Made by a program: the position numbers and the translations under genes. From CAWCKS01 sp963763485 (GTDB lineage Bacteria; Pseudomonadota; Alphaproteobacteria; Rhizobiales; Xanthobacteraceae), in the NCBI GenBank assembly GCA_963763485.1, contig CAVXOW010000007.1, positions 496,001-560,000 on the forward strand: 64,000 bases of DNA. Reading direction: 5' to 3'. Positions 17,232 to 26,640 of this stretch are shown here, in pieces (the first letter of the stretch is position 1; the number at the start of each line of letters is the position of its first letter). The notes beneath the pieces were generated by a model that saw only the letters and a list, made by a program, of their open reading frames with translations, searched no databases and was not told the origin of the DNA.

Positions 17232-18634
17232 GGCTTCAGATGCAGTTCATCGAGAACCGGACGTTCGACGAAATCAAGGTCGGCGATACCGCGGAGATCA
17301 AGCGCACGTTACGCCAGCAGGACATTGAGCTGTTTGCAGTGATGTCCGGCGACGTCAATCCCGCTCATCTCGACGCGGACTACGCGCAATCGGACTTGTT
17401 TCATCGGGTGATCGCCCATGGCATGTGGGGCGGTGCGCTGATCTCGGCGGTCTTGGGCACCGAATTGCCGGGGCCGGGGACAATCTACCAGGATCAGTCG
17501 CTGAAGTTTTGCCAGCCGGTTGGACTTGGCGACACCGTGACCGTCCGGGTGAGAGTACGCCAAAAGATTCCCGTCGAGCACCGGGTCATTCTCGACTGCG
17601 AATGCATCAATCAAGCCGGCGACGTGGTCATTACCGGCGAGGCCGTTGTCATCGCTCCGACGCAAAAGGTGCATCGACCACGGGCGATGCTGCCGGACGT
17701 GCACCTCCACGAACGCGGGCGGCTCTTTCAGAGCCTGATGGAGACGGCACGACAGAATCCGGCAATTCGCACCGCCGTTATCCATCCTTGCGACGAGCTC
17801 TCGCTTGCCGGCGCGCTTGATGCGGGCAAGCAGGGGCTCATTGTCCCCATCCTCGTTGGTCCCATGGCGAAGATCAGGAAAACGGCCGAACAGGCCGGCA
17901 GGAGCCTCGACGGCATCGATCTGGTCGATGCGCCCCATAGTCATGCCGCCGCGGCGCGGGCTGTCGCGATGGCCCGGGACGGTCAGGCCGAAGCGCTCAT
18001 GAAGGGTGCTTTGCATACCGACGAAGTGATGGGCGCCGTCGTCAATCCCGATATCGGCCTGCGTACCGAGCGACGGATCAGTCACATCTTCGTGATTGAC
18101 GTTCCGCATTACCCGAAGCCGCTCCTGGTCACGGATGCGGCGGTCAACATCTACCCGGACCTCGACGAGAAGCGCGACATTGTCCAGAACGCTATCGACC
18201 TCGCTCGGGCGATCGGCATTGGCCGACCAAAGGTCGCCATCCTCTCCGCCGTCGAGACCGTCTATCCGAAGATCAAATCGACTGTCGAAGCCGCGGCACT
18301 ATGCAAGATGGCCGACCGGGGGCAGATCACTGGCGGTATTCTCGATGGTCCACTCGCCTTCGATAATGCCGTGTCGAAGACAGCAGCGGAGACCAAGCAC
18401 ATCGTCTCGCCGGTCGCCGGCGATGCCGACATCCTGGTCGTTCCCGACCTGGAGTCGGGCAACATGGTGGCAAAGCAGCTGATCTATCTCGCCGGCGCCG
18501 ACGCCGCCGGGATCGTGCTCGGCGCACGCGTCCCGATCATGCTGACAAGCCGGGCAGACAACGCGCTCGCGCGCACCGCCTCCTGTGCGCTGGCCCAACT
18601 TTTCGTCCATCGCCATCGCGAGGCAAAGCCGTGA
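17228..18634 (+). CDS. Bifunctional MaoC-type enoyl hydratase / phosphate acetyl(butyryl)transferase
   Basis: A 468-residue two-domain protein. Residues about 5-140 form a MaoC-like hotdog domain: MSGDVNPAHLDADYA with the Asp and His of the hydratase motif, and HGMWGGALIS. Residues about 155-468 form a PTA/PTB domain: HPCDELSLAGALDA, ALMKGALHTDEVM, and the terminal GADAAGIVLGARVPI. The first would hydrate enoyl-CoA to (R)-3-hydroxyacyl-CoA and the second makes acyl-phosphate from acyl-CoA. This fusion is known from other proteobacteria. The start is GTG at 17228, overlapping the fabI stop; an ATG at 17240 is possible. It overlaps ackA by 4 bp, so acetyl-CoA to acetyl-phosphate to acetate is translationally coupled. 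Confidence 0.9.
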   Translation: MRLQMQFIENRTFDEIKVGDTAEIKRTLRQQDIELFAVMSGDVNPAHLDADYAQSDLFHRVIAHGMWGGALISAVLGTELPGPGTIYQDQSLKFCQPVGLGDTVTVRVRVRQKIPVEHRVILDCECINQAGDVVITGEAVVIAPTQKVHRPRAMLPDVHLHERGRLFQSLMETARQNPAIRTAVIHPCDELSLAGALDAGKQGLIVPILVGPMAKIRKTAEQAGRSLDGIDLVDAPHSHAAAARAVAMARDGQAEALMKGALHTDEVMGAVVNPDIGLRTERRISHIFVIDVPHYPKPLLVTDAAVNIYPDLDEKRDIVQNAIDLARAIGIGRPKVAILSAVETVYPKIKSTVEAAALCKMADRGQITGGILDGPLAFDNAVSKTAAETKHIVSPVAGDADILVVPDLESGNMVAKQLIYLAGADAAGIVLGARVPIMLTSRADNALARTASCALAQLFVHRHREAKP

Positions 18635-19806
18635 ACGCCGCTATTCTCGTCATCAATGCGGGCTCTTCGAGCATCAAGTTTGCGCTTTATCCGGCAGAGA
18701 GCCGGGACGACGGGAAGGCCGCGCTCTACCAGGGAGAAATCGAAGGGATCGGACACGCCGCTCGGCTGACCGTACGCGACGCTGGCGGAAAATCCGTGGT
18801 GGATGCGGCGATCGCCGGGCCTGGCACCCATGATGCGGCGTTGTCTGCTCTACTGAAGTGGGTCGGCGGACATTCCGGCGGCATGGAGCTGGCGGCAGCG
18901 GGACATCGCGTCGTCCATGGTGGCGGTGAGTTCATCGGGCCGGTGAGGGTCACGCCGCAAGTCATGGCAAAGCTCGCCGCGCTCAACCCGCTGGCGCCGC
19001 TCCATCAACCGCATAACCTCGCGGCGATCAGCGCGCTCTCCAAGCTCCATCCCAAACTTCCCCAGGTAGCCTGCTTCGATACCTCCTTCCACACCACCCA
19101 AGCCGCACTGGCGACGGCGTTCGCGCTGCCCCGGGCGCTGTCCGAAAAGGGCGTCAGGCGCTACGGTTTTCATGGCCTGTCATACGAGTACATCGCGAGC
19201 GTCCTGCCGGATCATCTCGGCGCAAGAGCCGACGGCAAGGTGGTCGTCGCCCACCTCGGCCACGGCGCGAGCATGTGTGCGATGGCTGGACGGCGAAGCA
19301 TCGCCACCACCATGGGGTTCAGCGCACTCGACGGGCTGGTCATGGGAAAGCGGTGCGGAGTTCTTGACCCTGGGGTGATCCTCTATCTGCTCGATCATGA
19401 AGGCATGAATTCCAGGCAGATCAGCCATCTGCTCTATGAGGAATCGGGCCTGCTTGGCGTCTCGACCATCAGCGATGACATGCGAGAACTGCTGTCAAGC
19501 AATGACCCGCGGGCGGCCGAAGCCGTCGAGCTGTTCGTCTACCGGATCATCCAGGAGATGGGATCGTTGATGACTGCGCTGGGCGGCATTGATGCCCTGG
19601 TCTTCACCGGCGGGATTGGTGAGCATTCGCCCGAAATTCGGGCCCGAGTTTGCCGCCGGCTCGGGTGGCTCGGCATCCAGCTTGACGAGCGTGCAAACGC
19701 GAGCGGCAATCCGACGATCAGCGACAAGGACCGCACTGTGTCGGTCTTGGCATTGAAGACGAACGAGGAATACGTGATTGCCCGCCATACGCGGGCTCTG
19801 GTCTGA
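18631..19806 (+). CDS. ackA: Acetate kinase
   Basis: AckA converts acetyl-phosphate and ADP to acetate and ATP. The sequence shows NAGSSSIKFALYP at the N-terminus (ATP-binding fold of the ASKHA superfamily), AACFDTSFH-type CFDTSFHTT, RYGFHGLSYEYI, the HLGHGASMCA nucleotide motif, MGFSALDGLVMGKRCG and FTGGIGEHSPEIR. The length of 391 is normal. The start is GTG at 18631, overlapping the upstream stop by 4 bp. It is the last gene of the phaC operon. It converges on the large sensor kinase gene, whose end is about 90 bp away. Together with the upstream transferase domain it gives substrate-level ATP when respiration is limited. Confidence 0.94.
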   Translation: MNAAILVINAGSSSIKFALYPAESRDDGKAALYQGEIEGIGHAARLTVRDAGGKSVVDAAIAGPGTHDAALSALLKWVGGHSGGMELAAAGHRVVHGGGEFIGPVRVTPQVMAKLAALNPLAPLHQPHNLAAISALSKLHPKLPQVACFDTSFHTTQAALATAFALPRALSEKGVRRYGFHGLSYEYIASVLPDHLGARADGKVVVAHLGHGASMCAMAGRRSIATTMGFSALDGLVMGKRCGVLDPGVILYLLDHEGMNSRQISHLLYEESGLLGVSTISDDMRELLSSNDPRAAEAVELFVYRIIQEMGSLMTALGGIDALVFTGGIGEHSPEIRARVCRRLGWLGIQLDERANASGNPTISDKDRTVSVLALKTNEEYVIARHTRALV

Positions 19807-19899
19807 CTCAGCGAAATTGCTCCAGCTTGCTGAATCGGCCTGTTGTGAATTTAGGCCGCGCCGCCGCCAAGAATATTCCTCATGATATTCCAACGCTAA

Positions 19900-22800
19900 C
19901 TAGACACGGCTGGTTGTCGAGGATCTGCCTCCCGATCCCCCCGCATTCCGCGCTCGAAGCGCGAGGCGAACCAGGTCGGACAGCGATGACACGCCCAGCT
20001 TTTTCATGACGGCGGCTCGGTGAGCTTCGACCGTGCGCTGGCTGATGCTGAGTCGCTCGGCGATCTGCTTGTTGGCTTGGCCATCGACCACGAGATTCAT
20101 AATCTCCCGCTCGCGCCTGGTCAGTCCCGCGATGCGCATGGCCGCTGCGCTACGCGTCCTTTCGCGTTCGTCTGGAGTGGCCGCCCGTCGCAAAGCGCGG
20201 CGGAGAGAGGCGAGCAACGTTGCCGCTTCGACCGGCTTCTCGATGAAATCCACGGCGCCTGCTTGCATCGCGCCGACCGCCATGGGGATATCACCTTGGC
20301 CGGTAATGACGATCGCCGGCAATTTGCTGCCGACGGCCGCGAGCCGAGCGAGCATTTCCAGTCCATTCATGCCGGGCATGCGGACATCGGTTACAAGGCA
20401 GCCCTCGTCCGCAGGGCTCAGTGAATCAAGGAACGTCCGGGCGCTGGCGTATGTCTTGACTCGAAAGCCGGCGTTGCTGAGTAGGAGTTTCACTGCGTCC
20501 CGCGTAGCACCGTCGTCGTCGACGACGAATACCGTGCCCGCTGCAGCTTCGGCCGGTTCGGGGATTGCCGGGCTTTCAGTTCGGGGAAGCTCGCGAGCAA
20601 GCAGCCGCTGGACCAGCCGCGACAGGGCCGCCGCCTTGATCGGCTTGGTGAGGCCGACGCAACCGCTTGCTTCGATATCGCGCAGCTTTTCGGCTTTCGT
20701 CTCGCCGCTCAGGATGACGGCGGGAACCTGCCGGGCCAGCGCCGAACGCAGGGCCGCGGCCGTCTGCAGGCCGTTCATTCCGCCGGGGAGATTGTAATCA
20801 GAAATCACCAGATCGGGTCGCATCCTGTGCTTGACGACGAGATCGAGGGCTGCCTGCCCACCGGCCACTGCCGTCACGCGATGCCCTTCCGTCTTGAACA
20901 TCTCCGAAAGCGCTTGCTGCACCGGCGCGTCGTCTTCGATGACCAGAATTGTGCCGGCGCGGAATGCGGCTGCGCGTTGCGGCGATTCCGGCGGCCGTGC
21001 CGTTAGTGGTGCGGCGCCGGCCAACGGCACTTCGATGGAAAAGACCGAGCCCTCGCCGAGCCAGGACCGAGCGCCGAGTGGATGCGACAGTAGTTCTCCG
21101 AGGCGCTGCACGATTGCGAGGCCAAGACCGAGCCCGTCTTGCCGGTCGACTTCGGCGGCCTGATGGTATTCTTCGAAAACGCGGGGAAGCTGCTCTTCGG
21201 AAATACCGATTCCCGTATCCCAGACCTCGATGCGCAGCCTGTCGCCGCGGCGCCGGCAGCCAAGCAGAATCCTGCCCTTGTCGGTATAGCGGATCGCGTT
21301 CGAAATCAGGTTGCGAACCATGTCTTCAAGCAGGTGGCGGTCGCTGCGGATTGCGAGCCCGCAAGGAACGACCCGCCAGCCCAGGCCCTTGCTCTTGGCC
21401 TGCTCGGGGAATTCGTTGCTCAGCGCGTCGAACAGCTCGCTAACCGGAAAATCGGACCATGTCGGCTGAATGCCGGCTTCGAGCCGGTCGATGTCGAGAA
21501 GGGCGGTCAGCATCCCGGCCATGGTTTCGAGGACGCGTCCCATGCGAGCTAGCACCGGCTGCGCCTGCTCATCCTTGATCCGTTGTTCGAGCCCACCCAA
21601 CAGCAGCTTCAATGTCTGCAAGGGCTGGCGCAGGTCGTGACTCGCGGCAGCGAGAAAGTGGGACTTGGCCAGATTGGCCTGACTTGCGGCCCGGCCAGCT
21701 ACGGTCAGTTCGCGCTCGACACGCTTGGATTCGGTGATGTCGTCGAACACCAGGAGAATGTTTTGCAGGCCGCCGTAACCAATCATTTTTGCTGTTACGG
21801 TCATGATTCGCGCGCCATGTGGCGGTACGTTGAGTACGGCCTCGAATATCCTGATACTGTCGTCGCCGCTCTTGATGCGATCGAGGAATGCGTGCAGCGC
21901 GGGAGTACCGAGAGGAACTGCATCGGCGTCGGGCAGTGGACGTCCGACGGTGGCTTCGGGAGTAAGGCCGAAAAAGCGATAGAACGACGCACTCGCCGAC
22001 AAGACGTACGAGTTCTTGTCAAGCACGACCAGAGGCTGGCTGATCGTTTCGACGATCCCCTCGGCGTAGATCTGCGCTGCGCGGGCGCTTTGCTCGGCGG
22101 CCTTTTGGCTTGAAATGTCCGTGATGCTGACGACCACCCCTTCGATGCGGTCGTCCCGCGTCCGATAAGGCATGACGGTGCGTAGGTACCAAGTGCTGGA
22201 TCCGGCCGTGACCTCGCGCGTCACCGGCATGAGGCTCGTCAGTACGTTGTGCGCGTCGTCCAGCAGGCTGGGGCCGGTAAAGCGGCTGGCCAGATCGGCC
22301 AGCGGCCGGCCGACGTCGGTGGCGATCAGATTGAACAGCTTGGCCGACCGGGGTGTGAAGAGACGAATCTTGAACGCCTTGTCGAGAAACAGCGTCGCGG
22401 TGTCCGAGCTGTTCAGGATGTTGGTCAGATCGTCGCTCAACCGATTGGCCCGGTCGAGCGCCTCCTGAAGCTGGGCATTGAGTGTCGTCAGCTCCTCATT
22501 GAGCGATTGCAGCTCTTCTCGCGATGCTTCCAGTTCCTCGTTCGTCGACTGGTACTCTTCGTTCAACGACAGCGATTCTTCGTTGAGCGAAGTGAGTTCC
22601 TGGTTCGATGACTGCAGGTCGCGGATCGTGGCGTCGAGCTCGCGGCGCGCGGTGTCGAGCTCGCTTTCGAGCTGCTCGACGCGGGAAGCGTCGGCCGGCA
22701 GTTCGGTGATGCGGATCTGCGTCTCGACAGGCTCGTCGGCGAACGTGACCAGCAGCAGCTTCTCGTCGTCAAGCTGCACCGGTCGGACCGAGATGCTGAC

Positions 22801-24756
22801 CGGAACGGTCCCGCCATTGCGCTTGACTTGCGCGCCCCCGACGGTGGCGGTTGCGTTGTCGCGGATTGCCTGCCGGGCCGCCGTCCGGAACTTGTTCGCA
22901 AGTCCCTGGCGCAGCATCGCGGGAAGATCTTGTCCCCCTTCGCCGGCCGCCACGCGGAGGTAGCGATCGACTGGGCCAAAGAAGTACAGCCCCTGATGCT
23001 GACGGTTGACCAGAACGGCAGCAGGCGCAAAGGTTTCGAGCAGCAGTGCCCGCGTTCGCTCGCCGACGCTTTGCTGGCGTGGTTCGGCTTGTGACGCCAC
23101 GCGGGACCAAAGCGCGCGGCTGCGTTCAGCCGTGAACGGTGCCGGCACGGTCCCGCGCGTCCGCACCGGTCCGATGCGGCGGAACGCGCGGCGCGTACCG
23201 TTCACCGGCTCGAAGCCGTCGGCGAACCTGCCGACCGCCTCTGCGGCGCCGAGAAACAGAAACCCGCCCTCGCGCAGGGCGAAATGGAACATCGCCAGCA
23301 GCTTTTCCTGTTCAGAGGGCTGCAAATAGATCAGCAGATTTCGGCATGAAATGAGATCGAGTTGTGCAAACGGCGGATCGGTCAGGACATCTTGAACGGT
23401 AAAGACGATCGAATCCCGCAGTTCGCGCGTGACGCGATACCCCTGTGTTTCATGGGTGAAGAAGCGCGCAAGTCGCTCCTCCTTGACCTCAGCCTTGATG
23501 GCTTCGCGATAGACCCCGTTGCGGCCGATAGCGACGGCTTCGGGACTGATGTCAGAGGCGAAAATCTGAAACTTCGGGTCCCGCTTGACCGCGCCGAACG
23601 CTTCGAAAAACAGGATCGCAACGGAATAGGCCTCTTCACCGCTGCTGCATCCGGCGACCCAGATGCGGATTGGCCGATCATCCTGCTGCCGACGCACCAG
23701 TTCGGCGACCACGGTTTTTGCCAGCGCCTCGAAGGTCGCGGAGTCGCGGAAGAAGCTGGTGACGTGAATGTAGAGGTCCTTCACCAGAAGTTCGAGTTCG
23801 CGATTGTCCTGCCGCAGCACGTCGAGGTAGTGGTCAATTGTCTTGATGCCCGCCGTTGCCATGCGCCGCAAGACGCGGCGAAACAGCGTCGCCTTCTTGT
23901 AGGAGGCAAAGTCCTGACCGGAGTGGTCGCGCAAGAGATCAATGAGGCGCGTAAGCTGTGCGTCGTCCGCTATCTCGGCAGGCGGGACATGGCTGCGCGC
24001 GACGACGTAGGGATGCTGCGCGTAGGTGATCACCGCGTGCGGGATTTTTGTCGTCGGCAGCACCAGATTGACAACGCCGGTCGCGATTGCGCTGTGCGGC
24101 ATTCCGCTGAAGGCGGCTTCGTTCGGGTCCTGGGCGATGACGAGGCCGCCGTTCTCGCTCACCGTCTTGATCCCGGCGCTGCCGTCGCCGCCAGTGCCGG
24201 ACAGGATGACCGCGACCGCGCGCTCGCCGTACTCCTTGCCCAGCGAATGCAAAAAGAAATCGATCGGCATGCGCGCCGAATGCCGAATTTGCGGCTCCGA
24301 AAATCGGAGCGCGCCTTCGCGGACGGCGAGATCGGCTTGCGGCGGGATGACATAAAGGCAGTTGCGCTGAAGCGGCATGCCGTCGGAGGCATGCACCACC
24401 TTCATCGCGGTGTCGCGTGCCAATAGCTGGGCCAGCATGCTTTCATGGCTGGGTTCGCGATGCTGGATGAGAATGAAGGCGAAGCCGGTCTCCGCCGGCA
24501 ACGCCGCCAGCAGCTTCCGGACCGCTTCGAGGCCGCCGGCCGAGGCGCCGAGCCCGACCACGAGGGAGCTATCGTTGCTCGGCTTACGCGCGCCTTTCTT
24601 CGGCGGACGGTCGGCGCGCGGCGTCACCTGCGCGCGCGGGGCGGACTTCACCCGTTGCGGAGATTTGGCCCCGGCCCGGTGTGGCCGCCGCCGCGCGCGC
24701 GATCGTTTTGAGTTGCGCCTTCCCACCATCCCCAAATCCATGGCCCGCGCGTACAA
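19900..24756 (-). CDS. CheB-CheR-PAS hybrid histidine kinase with two receiver domains and a LuxR-type DNA-binding end
   Basis: One 1618-residue protein holds a whole signalling chain. Residues 1-60 are basic and disordered. The CheB methylesterase domain spans 62-245 with Ser72 (GASAGG), His99 and Asp191 (GGDGSAG). The CheR methyltransferase spans about 262-520 with VAGCSSGEEAYS. A PAS-like domain lies near 560-680, a coiled coil near 690-770 (repeated NEE/NEEL units), and two PAS domains at about 775-885 and 893-1010. HisKA follows with phospho-accepting His1040 (SHDLRQPL), then the HATPase domain (about 1140-1245, NLISNAIRYTD, DTGIG, GLGLGLAI). Receiver 1 is about 1268-1385 (Asp1320), receiver 2 about 1407-1520 (Asp1457, FixJ-like), and a LuxR helix-turn-helix about 1540-1600 (LTRREREIMNLV). 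No membrane helix is present. Targets are unknown. Confidence 0.93.
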   Translation of the reverse strand: MYARAMDLGMVGRRNSKRSRARRRPHRAGAKSPQRVKSAPRAQVTPRADRPPKKGARKPSNDSSLVVGLGASAGGLEAVRKLLAALPAETGFAFILIQHREPSHESMLAQLLARDTAMKVVHASDGMPLQRNCLYVIPPQADLAVREGALRFSEPQIRHSARMPIDFFLHSLGKEYGERAVAVILSGTGGDGSAGIKTVSENGGLVIAQDPNEAAFSGMPHSAIATGVVNLVLPTTKIPHAVITYAQHPYVVARSHVPPAEIADDAQLTRLIDLLRDHSGQDFASYKKATLFRRVLRRMATAGIKTIDHYLDVLRQDNRELELLVKDLYIHVTSFFRDSATFEALAKTVVAELVRRQQDDRPIRIWVAGCSSGEEAYSVAILFFEAFGAVKRDPKFQIFASDISPEAVAIGRNGVYREAIKAEVKEERLARFFTHETQGYRVTRELRDSIVFTVQDVLTDPPFAQLDLISCRNLLIYLQPSEQEKLLAMFHFALREGGFLFLGAAEAVGRFADGFEPVNGTRRAFRRIGPVRTRGTVPAPFTAERSRALWSRVASQAEPRQQSVGERTRALLLETFAPAAVLVNRQHQGLYFFGPVDRYLRVAAGEGGQDLPAMLRQGLANKFRTAARQAIRDNATATVGGAQVKRNGGTVPVSISVRPVQLDDEKLLLVTFADEPVETQIRITELPADASRVEQLESELDTARRELDATIRDLQSSNQELTSLNEESLSLNEEYQSTNEELEASREELQSLNEELTTLNAQLQEALDRANRLSDDLTNILNSSDTATLFLDKAFKIRLFTPRSAKLFNLIATDVGRPLADLASRFTGPSLLDDAHNVLTSLMPVTREVTAGSSTWYLRTVMPYRTRDDRIEGVVVSITDISSQKAAEQSARAAQIYAEGIVETISQPLVVLDKNSYVLSASASFYRFFGLTPEATVGRPLPDADAVPLGTPALHAFLDRIKSGDDSIRIFEAVLNVPPHGARIMTVTAKMIGYGGLQNILLVFDDITESKRVERELTVAGRAASQANLAKSHFLAAASHDLRQPLQTLKLLLGGLEQRIKDEQAQPVLARMGRVLETMAGMLTALLDIDRLEAGIQPTWSDFPVSELFDALSNEFPEQAKSKGLGWRVVPCGLAIRSDRHLLEDMVRNLISNAIRYTDKGRILLGCRRRGDRLRIEVWDTGIGISEEQLPRVFEEYHQAAEVDRQDGLGLGLAIVQRLGELLSHPLGARSWLGEGSVFSIEVPLAGAAPLTARPPESPQRAAAFRAGTILVIEDDAPVQQALSEMFKTEGHRVTAVAGGQAALDLVVKHRMRPDLVISDYNLPGGMNGLQTAAALRSALARQVPAVILSGETKAEKLRDIEASGCVGLTKPIKAAALSRLVQRLLARELPRTESPAIPEPAEAAAGTVFVVDDDGATRDAVKLLLSNAGFRVKTYASARTFLDSLSPADEGCLVTDVRMPGMNGLEMLARLAAVGSKLPAIVITGQGDIPMAVGAMQAGAVDFIEKPVEAATLLASLRRALRRAATPDERERTRSAAAMRIAGLTRREREIMNLVVDGQANKQIAERLSISQRTVEAHRAAVMKKLGVSSLSDLVRLALRARNAGGSGGRSSTTSRV

Positions 24757-25243
24757 CCACGACGAATGAGCATGATCTTATTTCATGGCCGTCGGTCGCG
24801 GGAGTGTCATTGGGCCGAGCTGGAGATGTTCTAATCACGCCACAAAGAACGACGAACGTGCCGCTTTCAACGTGTTTTCGTAGGTACTTTCCGACTCTTT
24901 TGGCGCCGTTGCACAACCCCTAGCCTGGACTTTGGGATGTAAGCAGCACCACGTCAATCGGAGCCTGAGTCAATCTTTGAAGGCCGGACGGGTCCTGCGG
25001 CTCAATATCGCGCGGTGCTGGCGCCTGCTGAAGGTTGAGAGCGATCCGGCGAAGTAGGAGCAGATCATGGCGCGGCAGCCAGAGGCGCAGGACATACCGA
25101 CGAGCCAGTGCACCGCTTCGTCCAGCTTACGACTGCCGCAACGCACGACCACTTTTGACCGGGGGCATCTACGTACTTTCCGAGGGGGCTGGGTTTGGTG
25201 CGGATTTTATCACGACGAAATGATCTGACATGGGAGAGCAGCC
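24757..25243. other. Intergenic region, no supported gene
   Basis: This lies between the divergently transcribed kinase gene and the small-protein genes. It should contain both promoters, but I cannot name a specific site. Short frames exist on both strands (for example a 53-codon frame from 25068), without recognisable features. Confidence 0.4.
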
Positions 25244-25516
25244 ATGATGATTGAAAAAGACACCGCCCCGATCACGCCGCGCGAAGCCTACAGCGGTGAC
25301 TACTGGCGGCAGCGAGCAAAACTCACGCGCCAGCAAGCGGAAACAGATGTCGGCGAGAGGATGCGCAGTTCACTTGCAAAGGTCGCAGCCGAATACGAAA
25401 GGCTTGCGGAGCGCGCGGACAATGTCCAGCGAGACATCAACCGACTAGGCATTGGGAGTGATGACATGCCCGGTCAAATTGCCTTGTCGAACAATCCGTC
25501 ATCGCCAACGACGTGA
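25244..25516 (+). CDS. Small hypothetical protein, helical, rhizobial type
   Basis: A 90-residue protein of unknown function. GGGAGAG lies about six bases before the ATG. The middle (about 20-65) is charged and helical, with KVAAEYERLAERADNVQRD, a pattern that I associate with short conserved hypotheticals in Bradyrhizobium-like genomes. There is no signal peptide or membrane segment. Its last codons overlap the next small gene by 4 bp, so the two are translationally coupled. The phasin gene follows within 250 bp, so a link to storage granules is possible but is only positional. Confidence 0.6.
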   Translation: MMIEKDTAPITPREAYSGDYWRQRAKLTRQQAETDVGERMRSSLAKVAAEYERLAERADNVQRDINRLGIGSDDMPGQIALSNNPSSPTT

Positions 25517-25707
25517 GCGCCGCCATGGATGTCACCGAAACCACGATTATCCGTCTCAATATCGAGCGCTATCGGCGCATGTTGGGGACCGAAGTGGATG
25601 CAATCTCGCGCCGCGCGATCCAAAGGATGCTGGTTGAGTTCGAGGCGAAGCTCTTGTCGGCCACCCGTTCTCCGGATCAATCGGAAAATGATCTGGATCA
25701 AACGTGA
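25513..25707 (+). CDS. Small hypothetical protein coupled to the preceding gene
   Basis: A 64-residue product starting at GTG 25513 inside the previous stop; an ATG at 25525 is an alternative start. The sequence (IERYRRMLGTEVDAISRRAI then QRMLVEFEAKL) predicts two amphipathic helices and no membrane span. I do not recognise a family. Its position between the preceding 90-residue gene and the phasin gene suggests one transcription unit. Confidence 0.5.
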   Translation: MSAAMDVTETTIIRLNIERYRRMLGTEVDAISRRAIQRMLVEFEAKLLSATRSPDQSENDLDQT

Positions 25708-25761
25708 AGCAGGATCAGCTCGTAAGTTTTTGTACTACCAACGAGAGAGCGGAGGCGAACG

Positions 25762-26154
25762 ATGGCCCAGACCGAATTCCAAACCGAAAATTCTGAGAAG
25801 TCACCATTCCCAAATCTGGTTCCTCCCGAACTTACCATGATGGGCAAGGAGCGCTTCGACGCATTTGTCGCCATGCAAACCGAGCAACTCGATAGGCTGC
25901 GAGCGGCAAATCAGATTTGGCTGGACCGCATTCAATCGGAAGCGACGCTCGCGTCCGAATTGGCGAGCAAGCTGACAGCGGCGCGATCGATGCCCGAAGT
26001 CGCCTCGGCCTATCAGGAGTGGGCGCAGCGGCACATGGAGATGGTGACGGAGGATGCCAAACGTATCTTCGCCGACAGCCAGAAAATGGCTGAAGCGGGT
26101 GCGCGCCTCCTGGCAAACGGCTGGCGTGCCAATGGGCACGGGGGCAGTTTGTAA
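25762..26154 (+). CDS. Phasin family granule-associated protein
   Basis: A 130-residue helical protein of the phasin type, which coats polyhydroxybutyrate granules. ERFDAFVAMQTEQLDRLRAAN, LASELASKLTAARSMPEVAS, YQEWAQRHMEM and ARLLANGW are the conserved phasin-like segments. There is no signal peptide or membrane helix. GAGAGCGGAGG lies upstream of the ATG at 25762. It is encoded apart from phaC but on the same strand as phaB and phaA further downstream. The precise phasin subfamily cannot be settled from the sequence alone. Confidence 0.82.
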   Translation: MAQTEFQTENSEKSPFPNLVPPELTMMGKERFDAFVAMQTEQLDRLRAANQIWLDRIQSEATLASELASKLTAARSMPEVASAYQEWAQRHMEMVTEDAKRIFADSQKMAEAGARLLANGWRANGHGGSL

Positions 26155-26256
26155 CGCGTCGCCGCCGGGATCATCCGCAGCGCGGGGGCGAGGCCGTGTA
26201 AGGCTTGTATTGCGGCCATCAACGTTACTCAAGCGCGAGTAGTCGGAGAAATAACA

Positions 26257-26640
26257 ATGGCGGCAGGTCTCCGCGAAGTCCGCCACGCGAGATGGCGAGC
26301 ATTTTCGTCACTGGACGGTTTTGGATCGAAATCGCCAGACTGCACTGACCGATTGGAAATCGGTGCCTTGGTCTTTCGCTGTCCGACAATGGGGCGCGAT
26401 GTCGAGAGTGGCATCGAAATGGATCGATTTACCTTCCTGCGGTTGGCTCACTTCAGCGTAGGGGTCGACTGCCGAGCCTGCCGGCAACGTCATGAGTTCA
26501 AGGTGGCTAACGGCCATCTTCAGCCGTTTGGGTCAACGAGGCCGCGCGAGGGAACGACCAACGATCGTCCGTTTCGCCAACCGAAGATAGTCAGATCGCA
26601 GCATTCAAAACAGAGAGGCTACCCATGGAATTCTCTTTGA
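26257..26640 (+). CDS. Small hypothetical protein with zinc-ribbon-like cysteines
   Basis: The core (about residues 34-92) reads LVFRCPTMGRDVESGIEMD, then a stretch ending VDCRACRQRHEFKVANG. It resembles a short rhizobial family with one Cys in FRCP and a CxxC-like pair followed by His, suggesting a small metal-binding ribbon. The N-terminal 30 residues and C-terminal 30 residues look unconserved, so the true start may lie further in, near 26360. It overlaps the start of the next small gene by 16 bases in another frame. The function is unknown. Confidence 0.45.
   Translation: MAAGLREVRHARWRAFSSLDGFGSKSPDCTDRLEIGALVFRCPTMGRDVESGIEMDRFTFLRLAHFSVGVDCRACRQRHEFKVANGHLQPFGSTRPREGTTNDRPFRQPKIVRSQHSKQRGYPWNSL

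Noticed and set aside
23362..24426. A 354-codon plus-strand open frame inside the kinase gene
   Set aside because: It is antisense to the CheB-CheR part, whose motifs are all clear. It has no start signal and no family similarity; GC-rich coding DNA commonly leaves such frames open.
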